In this document: positions 1 through 8,415 of the stretch, piece after piece
Position numbering within the stretch: the stretch's first letter is position 1
Layout: each line of letters starts with the position of its first letter
Assembly: GCA_002337545.1 (NCBI GenBank)
Contig: DDGE01000043.1
Span: 46,831 to 69,853, forward strand
Direction of reading: 5' to 3'
From: Phycisphaerales bacterium UBA1910
GTDB taxonomy: Bacteria > Planctomycetota > Phycisphaerae > Phycisphaerales > UBA1924
DNA length: 23,023 bases
Translations under genes and position numbers: made by a program
The notes under the pieces: model-generated
Told to the model about the DNA's origin: nothing
Database searches by the model: none
What the model saw: only the letters and a program-made list of their open reading frames with translations

Positions 1-1
1 C

Positions 2-169
2 CCTGAGACTTCTATCCCATACCCACCCAAGTATGGAAATCAACTGCTTCAAGCCGCAATGCTTGAAGTCTGCGAGGACCATGAGATATGGGTGAGCGAA
101 GGGAGTCTCTTATCACAATCGCGGATTCGCTTGGGTACGCTCACGCCTATAGGGCAGAAGCTCATGTGA
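2..169 (+). CDS. Possible C-terminal end of an unrecognised protein (partial at left edge)
   Basis: One plus-strand frame is open from base 2 to a TGA at 167-169, giving 55 residues that end in Gly-Gln-Lys-Leu-Met. The stop lies directly beside the stop of the convergent secreted-protein gene that ends at 170. The stretch is short and less GC-rich than the rest of the window, so a chance open frame cannot be excluded. I recognise no family. The start would lie outside the window. Confidence 0.35.
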   Translation, partial: PETSIPYPPKYGNQLLQAAMLEVCEDHEIWVSEGSLLSQSRIRLGTLTPIGQKLM

Positions 170-976
170 TCAGTCGGCGTTGCAGCCGGCGGTGTACTCG
201 CTGAGGAAGATTGAGACATCGAAGAAGTTAAAATCTCCGTCGCCATTGAAGTCGGCGCTGGGGTCCGATGCGTTGAATCGTGTCAGGAAGGCGCTGACAT
301 CGAAGAAGTCGAGCACGCAGACGGGCGTTGCAAAATCGCTCGGGCAGGCAATGTCGACCGGATCGACCGCGACCTGCCCGAAGCGGATGTTGTCGAACGC
401 GATGTCGTCGCTGAGCCCACCGAGGTTCCCGCTCTCGAACTGCACCCGGATCTCCCTCGCCTGCAGCGGCGAGGCGGTGAAGTCGTAGGTCGTGTGCGTG
501 GTGCGAGAGATCACGGCGTTGAGCTGCTCGAATAGTGGCGTAGGAGAACAGCCCTGCACCCGGACCGCATCGATTGTCGGATCGATGGAGAACGCGTTTG
601 TATACGCGGACATGTCGAAGCTGTAGAGGACTACCTCGTAGCCGTAGTCGGCGGTGAGCACGACCTCACCGCTGCCGTTGCCGTCATTGTTTTCGAAGTA
701 GATATTGACCAGATCGCCATAGCCCGTACCCCAGTGCGACGGGTCCTGTCCGTCGCTGGTGGTGTAGCTCACCTCGATGTTGGGCGTGAATCCCTCGCCC
801 TGCTCGTCGTAGTGATAGATGTCGTCGTCGAGCGCGACGATCCGGTCGCCGTATGCCTGAGGAATAGTGCCGAAGTTCCCCAGCCCATCGATCAGGAAGG
901 TGAGTACGGAGGCTTGCGTCCCAGCGGAGAGAATAACGAGTGCGGATGAGATGCCGGCAGCGTGTGTGCGTTTCAT
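170..976 (-). CDS. Small secreted protein with C-terminal GC-type dockerin-like tail
   Basis: The product has 268 residues. The start chosen is the ATG at 976, with AGAGGGA seven bases upstream. An in-frame extension to 1120 would run through the nusG terminator and is rejected. Residues 1-22 form a signal peptide (cleavage probably after Thr-Gln-Ala). Residues 23-200 are beta-rich and rich in Asp, Asn and Gly, and end in a Phe-Asp-Asn-Ile-Arg-Phe motif. This resembles short secreted domains often found with PEP-CTERM or dockerin tails; no enzymatic function can be assigned. Residues 211-265 are the dockerin-like module. Its first calcium loop is degenerate (no Asp-x-Asn-Gly-Asp-Gly), while the second is intact, and it ends in Gly-Cys plus Asn-Ala-Asp instead of Gly-Cys-Pro. 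The gene lies just downstream of nusG but is separated from it by a terminator, so it is probably transcribed on its own. Confidence 0.85.
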   Translation of the reverse strand: MKRTHAAGISSALVILSAGTQASVLTFLIDGLGNFGTIPQAYGDRIVALDDDIYHYDEQGEGFTPNIEVSYTTSDGQDPSHWGTGYGDLVNIYFENNDGNGSGEVVLTADYGYEVVLYSFDMSAYTNAFSIDPTIDAVRVQGCSPTPLFEQLNAVISRTTHTTYDFTASPLQAREIRVQFESGNLGGLSDDIAFDNIRFGQVAVDPVDIACPSDFATPVCVLDFFDVSAFLTRFNASDPSADFNGDGDFNFFDVSIFLSEYTAGCNAD

Positions 977-1040
977 GATGTTGTCCCTCTCAGTGTGAGC
1001 GTATTTTCCGATGCTACACCAATATGGCTGATATCCAAAG

Positions 1041-1066
1041 AAAAACCCCGTCGGTGACGGGGTTTT
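1041..1066 (-). terminator. Intrinsic terminator after nusG
   Basis: A perfect 7-bp stem, CCCCGTC at 1046-1052 and GACGGGG at 1056-1062, has a three-base loop and is flanked by five A and four T residues. It can work on both strands. On the minus strand it lies 24 bases past the nusG stop and gives a run of five U, so it should end the secE-nusG transcript before the secreted-protein gene at 976. Confidence 0.85.
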
Positions 1067-1089
1067 CGGGGCTGTGCTTTTAGCCGGGT

Positions 1090-1761
1090 TTAGCTGTCCT
1101 CGACCTTGGAGATCATCCATTCCTCGAGATCGACAGGTGCCTGTCGTCCGAAGATGGAGACGAGGACGCGGACCATACCCTTCTCGGGGAAGAGCTCGTC
1201 GACGGTGCCCTCGTAGTTCTCGAAGGCGCCCTCGCGGATCATGACGGTCTCGCCCTTTTCGAATGAAAGCTTGACGGTGGGCTCGTCCTCTGGCTTCTGC
1301 GAGTCGAGGAGCATCTTCTCGACCTCGTGCATGGCCATGGGGGTCGGGCGGCCGGCGGTGCCGATGAAGTCGCCCACGCCGGTGGTTTCCTTGATGAGGA
1401 AGAAGATGTCCTGGGGGATGCGCCCGTCTTCTTCGAGACGCATCTCGACGAAGACATAGCCGGCGTAGAGCTTCTCTTCCTTGATCTTGGCCTTGCCACC
1501 CTTGATGGTTTTGATCTTCTCTGTCGGGACGAGGATTCGTCCGACGAGGTGGGTCATGCCCTCGATCTGGATCTTTCGGAGCAGCGTGTTCTGCACGCTG
1601 TTCTCTTTATTGGATGCGACGCGGAGGACGAACCACTGCATGCCCTCCTGGGCGAGGGGCTCGTCGTGTCCGATCATGCCTTCGATCGTCGAATCGTTCT
1701 GCTCTGCGGGAGCGTCCGATTCGGTCTGGGGCTCTTCGTGTTGTGTTGTGTGTTCTTCCAC
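1090..1761 (-). CDS. nusG: Transcription termination/antitermination factor NusG
   Basis: NusG binds the RNA polymerase clamp and links transcription to Rho and to ribosomes. The product has 223 residues from the chosen start. An acidic tail of about 40 residues, rich in Glu, Gln and Asp, comes before the NGN domain (starting at Met-Gln-Trp-Phe-Val-Leu-Arg, near residue 41). A KOW domain follows near residues 168-222. The NGN domain carries an insertion-like Lys-rich segment (Ile-Lys-Gly-Gly-Lys-Ala-Lys). The frame is open upstream to a GTG at 1803, but that codon has no ribosome binding site. The GTG at 1761 has AAGGA eight bases ahead, so it is preferred; a 237-residue form stays possible. 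The gene follows secE closely and ends at a strong terminator. rplK does not follow. Confidence 0.95.
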   Translation of the reverse strand: MEEHTTQHEEPQTESDAPAEQNDSTIEGMIGHDEPLAQEGMQWFVLRVASNKENSVQNTLLRKIQIEGMTHLVGRILVPTEKIKTIKGGKAKIKEEKLYAGYVFVEMRLEEDGRIPQDIFFLIKETTGVGDFIGTAGRPTPMAMHEVEKMLLDSQKPEDEPTVKLSFEKGETVMIREGAFENYEGTVDELFPEKGMVRVLVSIFGRQAPVDLEEWMISKVEDS

Positions 1762-1812
1762 GGGTGCGTTCCTTATTGGGTTCGCGTAAAACCTGGTGTG
1801 CACGCTCGGGCG

Positions 1813-2541
1813 TTACTTCTGAAGGACATCGATCCAGCTGAAGAAGTTGGAGAACGCGAGGTCGACAACGAACAGGAACCCCGCGATGAGGAATGTTGCC
1901 GCGATGACAACAATCGTGGATCCCTTGACTTCCTTGTACGATGTCCAGTTGACCTTCTTCATCTCGCCGTCGGTCGCGATGAGGAACTCGACCGCGCTCT
2001 TTTTGACCCCGACAAAGATGTAGGTCGCGATGGCACCGATGAGCATGATCCCGCCCGCGACGCCTACCTGCAGGTAGAGGACGGGGAAGATCGGGGTGGG
2101 TGTGCCGCCCTTGACGATGGCGGTCACGGATGGATCTGTTTCTGTGCCGATATAGAGTCGTTCGGCGTCTGAGGCGCGTTCCTGGAGACTGACTCGCGCG
2201 GCGATTTCGGGGTCTGAGCTATCCTGGAAGCTGCTGAGCCTGAGGATGCCTGAGGCGCTTTTGCCCGCATCGAACTCATCGACGACAGCGCTGCCGAGCT
2301 CTGCGAGTTGCTCTGGGTTATCGCTCTCGACATCGTAAAAGAGAAGGACGACGCTCTCTCCAGGCTGGATATCGCCTTCGACATTTGAAAGCGAGAGGGT
2401 CCACTGCCGAGCGGGTAGTCGGACGATGCCTGCCTGTCCCCAACCCCATGCTGCTGCGGAGATGAACGCGATACCCAGTGCGGCGGCGGTCAGCACGCGT
2501 ACCCAGTATCCCTGTCCCTGTTTATAAATTCCCAAAGACAT
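1813..2541 (-). CDS. secE: Preprotein translocase subunit SecE with large extracytoplasmic insert
   Basis: SecE clamps SecY in the Sec translocon of the inner membrane. The product has 242 residues, against roughly 60-130 in most bacteria. The conserved core is at the C-terminus: an amphipathic segment near residues 186-206 (Phe-Leu-Ile-Ala-Thr ... Met-Lys-Lys-Val-Asn-Trp) and a membrane helix near 208-230. Two further helices are predicted at about 13-35 and 154-178. Between them lies a soluble segment of about 118 residues that, by topology, should be outside the cytoplasm. The ATG at 2541 is chosen because GAGGTG lies nine bases upstream; a GTG at 2553 falls inside that binding site. The position between tRNA-Trp and nusG supports the call. 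Confidence 0.93.
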   Translation of the reverse strand: MSLGIYKQGQGYWVRVLTAAALGIAFISAAAWGWGQAGIVRLPARQWTLSLSNVEGDIQPGESVVLLFYDVESDNPEQLAELGSAVVDEFDAGKSASGILRLSSFQDSSDPEIAARVSLQERASDAERLYIGTETDPSVTAIVKGGTPTPIFPVLYLQVGVAGGIMLIGAIATYIFVGVKKSAVEFLIATDGEMKKVNWTSYKEVKGSTIVVIAATFLIAGFLFVVDLAFSNFFSWIDVLQK

Positions 2542-2636
2542 GCTTCGCTGCACCTCGCGGCTGCGCGTCCCTGGGCTGTCTTTTGACGAGCGGGGACGCT
2601 CGGAGCCCGATCAGATATGAGTCGGGCATCAATGAA

Positions 2637-2709
2637 CACGGCAGGAAGGACTCGAACCCTCGACCGTTGGATTTGGAATCCAATGCTCTACCAACTGAGC
2701 TACTGCCGT
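2637..2709 (-). tRNA. tRNA-Trp (anticodon CCA)
   Basis: A full 73-nt cloverleaf can be folded. The acceptor stem is ACGGCAG with CTGCCGT, the discriminator is G, the D-loop has AGCTCAGTTGG, the anticodon loop is TTCCAAA, and the T-loop has GGTTCGAGTCC. The 3' CCA is not encoded. The order rpmG - tRNA-Trp - secE - nusG is a classic bacterial arrangement. Confidence 0.97.
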
Positions 2710-2799
2710 AGGAAGCCGCTAGCCGCTGGGGACTAGCCACTGTGAGAAAGAAGTAAGAGATTCCGACCCTTGCCCTTGGGGGCATTGGTCAGCGGGCTC

Positions 2800-2982
2800 T
2801 TACTTCCGCTTGATCTTGTGCAGCGTGTGCTTGCGAAGACGCGGGCAGAACTTGTTGTAGCCTTCCTTGACACGATCGGAGATGCCGCCCTTCACATTGA
2901 TGGAGGTGCGGTAGTTCAGATCGCCCGTCTCGGTGCACTGCAACCAGACATACTCGCGAGCTTGTGCTTTCTTCTTGGCCAT
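2800..2982 (-). CDS. rpmG: 50S ribosomal protein L33
   Basis: This is a small basic protein of the large subunit, near the tRNA exit site. The product has 60 residues, normal for L33, with the family signature Lys-Phe-Cys-Pro-Arg-Leu-Arg-Lys-His-Thr near residues 44-53. Only two cysteines (Cys16 and Cys46) occur where zinc-binding forms have four, so this looks like a half-degraded zinc ribbon. The gene lies between the tuf terminator and tRNA-Trp. Its ATG at 2982 follows a GGGAGG element. Confidence 0.95.
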   Translation of the reverse strand: MAKKKAQAREYVWLQCTETGDLNYRTSINVKGGISDRVKEGYNKFCPRLRKHTLHKIKRK

Positions 2983-3063
2983 GTTCGGCCTCCCGTCTTA
3001 CTGCGTACTTGCCGTCCCTTTGTCATCCCATCGGGGCGGCGATGCAATGGTTTTTCCGAAAAT

Positions 3064-3091
3064 CGGCCTGACGGCTTTCACCGTCAGGCCG
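3064..3091 (-). terminator. Strong hairpin, probable tuf terminator
   Basis: A perfect 11-bp stem, CGGCCTGACGG at 3064-3074 and CCGTCAGGCCG at 3081-3091, has a six-base loop. On the minus strand it is followed by ATTTT. It lies about 75 bases after the tuf stop and before rpmG. The short U run means it may be only partial, allowing some read-through into rpmG-tRNA-Trp-secE-nusG. Confidence 0.7.
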
Positions 3092-3166
3092 CGAGGTTTG
3101 AACAGGGGGTTTCACGCTTGAGGTCCATTCGGAGGAATGGGCTTGTGGGCGATCACCCGGGCGAGA

Positions 3167-4387
<1,221 letters not shown>

Positions 4388-4604
4388 TGTTCATACCTCT
4401 TAGTGGTTTGTGCCGGGTCGTTGGACCCGATCGCATACCTGTTGCCCTTGCGATCATTGCTTTGGGCGAGTGTCCACTATGCGAGCGGACACGATTTTTG
4501 ACCAATGCCGAGCTGTCCACAGTCGGCGTCCGTTCATACACACTAGCGATCCGATTTGTGCAGGGAGGTGGAACCTGATCCTGAACAGGTACGGGTCGGT
4601 AGAA

Positions 4605-4676
4605 AGCCGCTGGCGAGATTTGAACTCGCGACCTCACCCTTACCAAGGGTGCGCTCTACCACTGAGCTACAGCGGC
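4605..4676 (-). tRNA. tRNA-Thr (anticodon GGU)
   Basis: A 72-nt cloverleaf can be folded. The acceptor stem is GCCGCTG with CAGCGGC, the D-arm is TAGCTCAGTGG, the anticodon loop is TTGGTAA (anticodon GGT in DNA), and the T-arm has GAGTTCAAATC. CCA is not encoded. It lies 217 bases ahead of tuf on the same strand, a conserved bacterial pairing, and probably shares the promoter at 4793-4820. Confidence 0.97.
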
Positions 4677-4757
4677 GGCTTATTCCGACCGGGTTCCGGG
4701 TCTGGGACGATCGAGCACTCTCACGCTCAACTTGATCCAAACCGCGTCACCCGGAGT

Positions 4758-4786
4758 AAAAACCGCCCGGCTTGGTGACCGAGCGG
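4758..4786 (-). terminator. Hairpin with U run right at the start of the tRNA-Thr/tuf transcript
   Basis: On the minus strand CCGCTCGG (4786-4779) and CCGGGCGG (4770-4763) pair over 8 bp, with one G-U pair and an eight-base loop. Five T residues follow (4762-4758). The shape is that of an intrinsic terminator, but it starts at or next to the predicted transcription start of the tRNA-Thr/tuf promoter. It may be an attenuator, a 5' stabilising hairpin, or the end of a very short RNA. Confidence 0.55.
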
Positions 4787-4792
4787 GAGGGA

Positions 4793-4820
4793 ATGATACC
4801 CCCGCGCCACACCCGGTCAA
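4793..4820 (-). promoter_or_regulatory. Sigma-70-type promoter for tRNA-Thr and tuf
   Basis: On the minus strand, TTGACC (4820-4815) and TATCAT (4798-4793) are separated by 16 bases. Each box matches the consensus at five of six positions. The predicted start is near 4786. No other gene starts between here and tRNA-Thr at 4676, so this is the best candidate for driving that operon. Confidence 0.7.
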
Positions 4821-4925
4821 CCAATTGCCATAACTGGGTTTGCCAACGCCTCACTAATTTCGGAATCCGCCTGTGCCCGGCGGCGAATCCGTCGATCAAA
4901 CATCCGAGACCGGGAGCATTTCCTC

Positions 4926-4954
4926 TTGGGGGATCGATGCCCCAGTGGTATGCT
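4926..4954 (+). promoter_or_regulatory. Possible promoter of the DUF1028/FG-GAP gene
   Basis: TTGGGG at 4926-4931 and TATGCT at 4949-4954 are spaced by 17 bases. A TGG just ahead of TATGCT makes an extended -10. The predicted start leaves a leader of about 30 bases before the ATG at 4992. The -35 match is weak. Confidence 0.4.
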
Positions 4955-4991
4955 CGATCGTCGCAGGGGCCCACCAGAGGAGAATCACAGC

Positions 4992-7346
4992 ATGCCTAGG
5001 TTTGATCGGAACTTGTTCGCTATTGGCTTCGGCGTGATCGGATCCATTGCCGGGGGGGCCAACGCCACCTGGTCCATCCTTATTACAGACACCAGAACAG
5101 GGGAGATTGTCATTGGGTCGGCGACATGCGTCGAACTGATCGATTTGCAGCAATCCACCCCGGTGCTGATCTCCGGCGTGGGTGCTGTCACGGCCCAGTC
5201 CGCCGTCGATACCTCTGGCATGAATCGGCAGCTCATCCGCGACCGCCTCCTTCAGGGCGTGCCCCTCGATGCGATCCTCGATGAACTCTCGATATCCGAC
5301 TCTGGGCATGATAATCGTCAATACGGGATGATTGACACCTTCGGCGACACCCTGACCTATTCCGGGATTGAGAACGCGGCATGGGCCGGGGGTCTGACTG
5401 GCCGGATCGAGCGTGGCGAGCTGGGACCTGCGGATGACATCGTGTATGCCGTTCAGGGCAACATTCTGTCCGGGGGGAATGTTGTGCAGGCGGCCGTCGA
5501 TGCGATCATCGCGAGCAATGGTGATCTGCCTCAGATGATGATGGAGGCGATGCAGGCCGCGAAGGTTGCGGGTGGCGATGGTCGCTGCTCGTGCAGCAAC
5601 GCTGATCCGACTGGGTGTGGGTCGCCACCGCCCGCGCCGTTTAAGAGCGCGGATGTGGGTTATATGCTCGGCACACGCGCGGACGATATCGACGCGATCC
5701 GGGGGATCTACCCGATCGAGGGGTTTGTTGGCGCCATTGAAACGATGGACCTCGACGGTGACGGGTTCGAGGAAGTCATTGTCGGCAATCGCGACACGAA
5801 CGAGATCTCGATCTTCCGGAATACTTCCAGTGAGGGTGTGCCGTTGTCGTCGTTGGGGTTGATGGAGACGGTTGAAGCGCCCGCGAGCGGGATCGTGGCG
5901 ATGCAACTCCTCCGAGCAGGGGATTTCAACGCTACTCCCAAGCTCCTTGTCGCGCTCGCCGATCCGCCCCAACTCATCGTTTATCAGGGCGATGGCTCGG
6001 GGTCCTTGACACAAACGCAATCGTTTGATCTTCCGGGTGTCCCATCTGATCTCGACACGAGCAACTCGAATCCGGCACGGGTCGCCGTGGCGATTGAGGG
6101 CACACCGGGTATCAGTTCGTTCTTGACCGAAGCGAACATGATTGAGCCTTTGGAGGAGTTCAGCCTTGGGTTTGTTCCTGCGGGCATGGCGCTCGCAGAT
6201 GTTGTTCATGCATACTACAACGACCTGATCGTGACCGACCCCGGCGCGAATCTCATCCATGTCTATGGTGGCGGCGAGCTCGGGCACGGGAGTGGGATTT
6301 CCACGATCCCCACCGCCAATGACCCCGTCAGGGTTACCGCAGCCGACATGGACAACGACGGCGATAACGAGATCCTCGTGCTCTGCGGCGCGGGGCGTGC
6401 GGTCCAGGTCTTTAACTTTGAGAACGACGCGTGGACCCAATGGGCATCGATCAACATCGGCGGGATCGGGATCGGGATGGATGTCGGCGACATGAATGGC
6501 GACGGCTTCCCCGATGTGGTTTCCACGGTGCAGGCGACGAACCGGAATCTGCGGCTCTGGATCAGCGATGGGCAGGGCGGGTTCTCTTTGCAGACCCGGA
6601 CGCGCGTGGGCAATGCGGCACGGAGTATCGCGCTCACGGATATGAACAAAAACGGGGATCTCGACATCGTCGTTGGGCACGCGGGTGACGAGGCGGTTGT
6701 GCTGCTCGACAACCCGCGCGGCGGTGAGTTGCCACAGCCGGGGCGGTTCGCGGCTGGGGCGTATTTCATGGCGCTCAATGTCCCGAACCAACGCCGGGCT
6801 GACCCCGATCCGGTTGATCAGTTGCAAGACCTATACGACGCGTGGCGGCTGGATCGGGAGGGACGGGTAGACGCGGTGCAATCGAGCGTGACCGGTCACC
6901 GGGTGATAACGCTTGGATGGTCGGAAGTGCTCACAATCGAACTCCGTGATCAGCACGGGGGGCTGCTTGATATCACGGACCCCTCACAGGTGCAGGCTTC
7001 GCTGAACGAGCAGATCGCAACAATCGGTTCGCCGATGCTCATTGAGCCGGGTGTGTTTGAGATTGAGCTTGTGGCAGCGGATGAGATTGGGCAGACCGAC
7101 CTCGTCGTTCGTGCCACACACGCGGGCGAGACTGTACGGCTTATGCCCGATGTTTCGATCACGACCAGCCGCTTTATGGCGGATTTCAACGGTGACGGCG
7201 TGTGTAACTTCTTCGATCTCTCGCTGTATCTGACGGCGTATTTCGCGGGGGATATCCTGGCAGATATTGACCGGGATGGGTTCATTAACTTCAGGGATGC
7301 GTCCGCGTTTATTTCCAACTACGGCGTATGTGTGAGCACACCATGA
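4992..7346 (+). CDS. Secreted DUF1028 domain protein with FG-GAP propeller and dockerin-like tail
   Basis: The product has 784 residues. The ATG at 4992 is chosen because GAGGAG lies nine bases upstream. A signal peptide ends near residue 25 (Ala-Asn-Ala before Thr-Trp-Ser-Ile). Residues 26-200 match the DUF1028 family in style: Trp-Ser-Ile-Leu, a Gly-Val-Gly-Ala-Val-Thr-Ala-Gln segment, and Val-Ala-Gly-Gly-Asp-Gly. Residues about 245-600 hold repeated Asp-x-Asp-Gly-Asp-Gly or Asn-Gly-Asp-Gly loops followed by Ile-Val-Val-Gly, typical of FG-GAP/VCBS beta-propeller blades, which bind calcium and ligands. Residues 730-784 are a divergent dockerin-like tail with two EF-hand-like loops (Asn-Phe-Phe-Asp-Leu-Ser, Asn-Phe-Arg-Asp-Ala-Ser) and an end of Gly-Val-Cys, not Gly-Cys-Pro. 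The substrate is unknown. DUF1028 proteins have an Ntn-hydrolase-like fold, but I cannot confirm activity. Confidence 0.88.
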   Translation: MPRFDRNLFAIGFGVIGSIAGGANATWSILITDTRTGEIVIGSATCVELIDLQQSTPVLISGVGAVTAQSAVDTSGMNRQLIRDRLLQGVPLDAILDELSISDSGHDNRQYGMIDTFGDTLTYSGIENAAWAGGLTGRIERGELGPADDIVYAVQGNILSGGNVVQAAVDAIIASNGDLPQMMMEAMQAAKVAGGDGRCSCSNADPTGCGSPPPAPFKSADVGYMLGTRADDIDAIRGIYPIEGFVGAIETMDLDGDGFEEVIVGNRDTNEISIFRNTSSEGVPLSSLGLMETVEAPASGIVAMQLLRAGDFNATPKLLVALADPPQLIVYQGDGSGSLTQTQSFDLPGVPSDLDTSNSNPARVAVAIEGTPGISSFLTEANMIEPLEEFSLGFVPAGMALADVVHAYYNDLIVTDPGANLIHVYGGGELGHGSGISTIPTANDPVRVTAADMDNDGDNEILVLCGAGRAVQVFNFENDAWTQWASINIGGIGIGMDVGDMNGDGFPDVVSTVQATNRNLRLWISDGQGGFSLQTRTRVGNAARSIALTDMNKNGDLDIVVGHAGDEAVVLLDNPRGGELPQPGRFAAGAYFMALNVPNQRRADPDPVDQLQDLYDAWRLDREGRVDAVQSSVTGHRVITLGWSEVLTIELRDQHGGLLDITDPSQVQASLNEQIATIGSPMLIEPGVFEIELVAADEIGQTDLVVRATHAGETVRLMPDVSITTSRFMADFNGDGVCNFFDLSLYLTAYFAGDILADIDRDGFINFRDASAFISNYGVCVSTP

Positions 7347-7370
7347 CGAAACCGGGTTTCGTTGTTTGCC
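7346..7370 (+). terminator. Possible weak terminator hairpin
   Basis: ACGAAAC (7346-7352) and GTTTCGT (7356-7362) form a 7-bp stem with a three-base loop, overlapping the last base of the stop codon of the DUF1028 gene. The following TGTTTGCC is only partly T-rich. Confidence 0.35.
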
Positions 7371-7424
7371 AATACCCCTCCTAGAATACAAACGGGACAG
7401 TCACACGAACCTGAGGGAACATAC

Positions 7425-8363
7425 ATGAAAACTGCAATCAAGATCATCGCCGTGCTCGTGGTGCTGCTGATCGTTGGCATCGTCGGCGTCGTCTTCCTGG
7501 GCCTTTCCCAGATCGACAAACTCGCGAAAGAGGCCATCGAGCGTGGCGGGACATACGCGATGCAGGTCGAGACCACGGTGGAAACTGTGGATGTCAACCT
7601 GACCGCGGGCACCGCGACCATGAATGGGTTGAACATCGCGAACCCGAACGGCTTCGACACGGATCACTTCATCAACCTGGGCGACTCGAGCGCGAGTGTC
7701 AACATCGAGACGATCAACTCCGACACGATCGTGATGCCCGAGATCACCCTGAGCGGGATCGATGTGATTCTCGACAAGGGTGGGAACCCATCGAACTACA
7801 ACACGATTCTCAACTCGCTCCAACGATTCGAGAGCAAGGAAGAGACCACTCCCGATTCGGCACAGCCCGGCAAGAAACTCGTGATCGATCGGTTGCTGCT
7901 CGAGGACATCAATATCCGCGTGGCGAACATGCCGGGGCTTTCACTCGCCGTCGGTGAGGTGGCGGTCAATATTCCTGAGATCGAGCTGCGTGATGTTGGC
8001 AAGGAAGAATCGATGACCACCTCCGAGGTGATCAATCTCGTCGTCAAAACGGTTCTCGCTGCTGCGGTCGAAGCGGGCGGCGGGATCATCCCGAGCGATG
8101 TGCTGAGCGAGCTTGGGAACGGGCTTGCAGGGCTTGAATCGCTCAGTGATCTGGGGATCGAAGCCATCAGTGATCTGAACCTCGATGATGCACTGGGCGA
8201 TGTGCAGGAAGAGATCAACAAGGCGACCGAGGAGGTGAATCAGGCCTCGGAAGAGATTCAGAACAAGATCGACGACACCAAAGAGGACATTGAAGACTCG
8301 ATCGACGACGCGAAGGAAGAGCTCAAGAACATCTTCGGCGGCGGCAAAAAGGATGATCCCTGA
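7425..8363 (+). CDS. Membrane-anchored AsmA-like protein with acidic coiled-coil tail
   Basis: The product has 312 residues from the ATG at 7425, which GAGGGA precedes by six bases. Residues 6-27 form a single N-terminal membrane helix without a clear cleavage site. Residues 45-190 resemble the AsmA-like fold: Val-Asp-Val-Asn-Leu-Thr-Ala-Gly-Thr-Ala near 56-65, Gly-Leu-Asn-Ile-Ala-Asn-Pro near 68-74, and a Leu-Leu-Leu-Glu-Asp-Ile-Asn-Ile segment near 157-164. Such proteins act in envelope lipid transport or organisation. Residues 255-303 are a charged, heptad-like acidic helix (many Glu, Asp and Lys) that looks like a coiled coil. It has no dockerin tail, unlike its neighbours. It sits 78 bases after the DUF1028 gene and ends in a strong terminator. 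TAGAAT at 7382-7387 may be its own -10. The family call is from pattern only. Confidence 0.8.
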   Translation: MKTAIKIIAVLVVLLIVGIVGVVFLGLSQIDKLAKEAIERGGTYAMQVETTVETVDVNLTAGTATMNGLNIANPNGFDTDHFINLGDSSASVNIETINSDTIVMPEITLSGIDVILDKGGNPSNYNTILNSLQRFESKEETTPDSAQPGKKLVIDRLLLEDINIRVANMPGLSLAVGEVAVNIPEIELRDVGKEESMTTSEVINLVVKTVLAAAVEAGGGIIPSDVLSELGNGLAGLESLSDLGIEAISDLNLDDALGDVQEEINKATEEVNQASEEIQNKIDDTKEDIEDSIDDAKEELKNIFGGGKKDDP

Positions 8364-8392
8364 TCTCCGATGCCCCTGATACGCTCTGTATA

Positions 8393-8415
8393 CCCCCGCG
8401 TCGCGGGGGTTTTTT
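8393..8415 (+). terminator. Intrinsic terminator after the AsmA-like gene
   Basis: CCCCCGC and GCGGGGG pair around a short GTC loop, and six T residues follow at 8410-8415. It lies 29 bases after the stop at 8363. Confidence 0.92.

Noticed and set aside
49..246. 65-codon minus-strand frame at the left edge
   Set aside because: It overlaps the end of the secreted-protein gene on the same strand in another frame and is rich in Ser and Thr with no motif.
4896..6827. 643-codon minus-strand open frame opposite the DUF1028/FG-GAP gene
   Set aside because: The plus-strand product has a signal peptide, recognisable domains and a tail. The minus-strand product is rich in Arg, His and Pro and has no domain, as expected of an antisense shadow.
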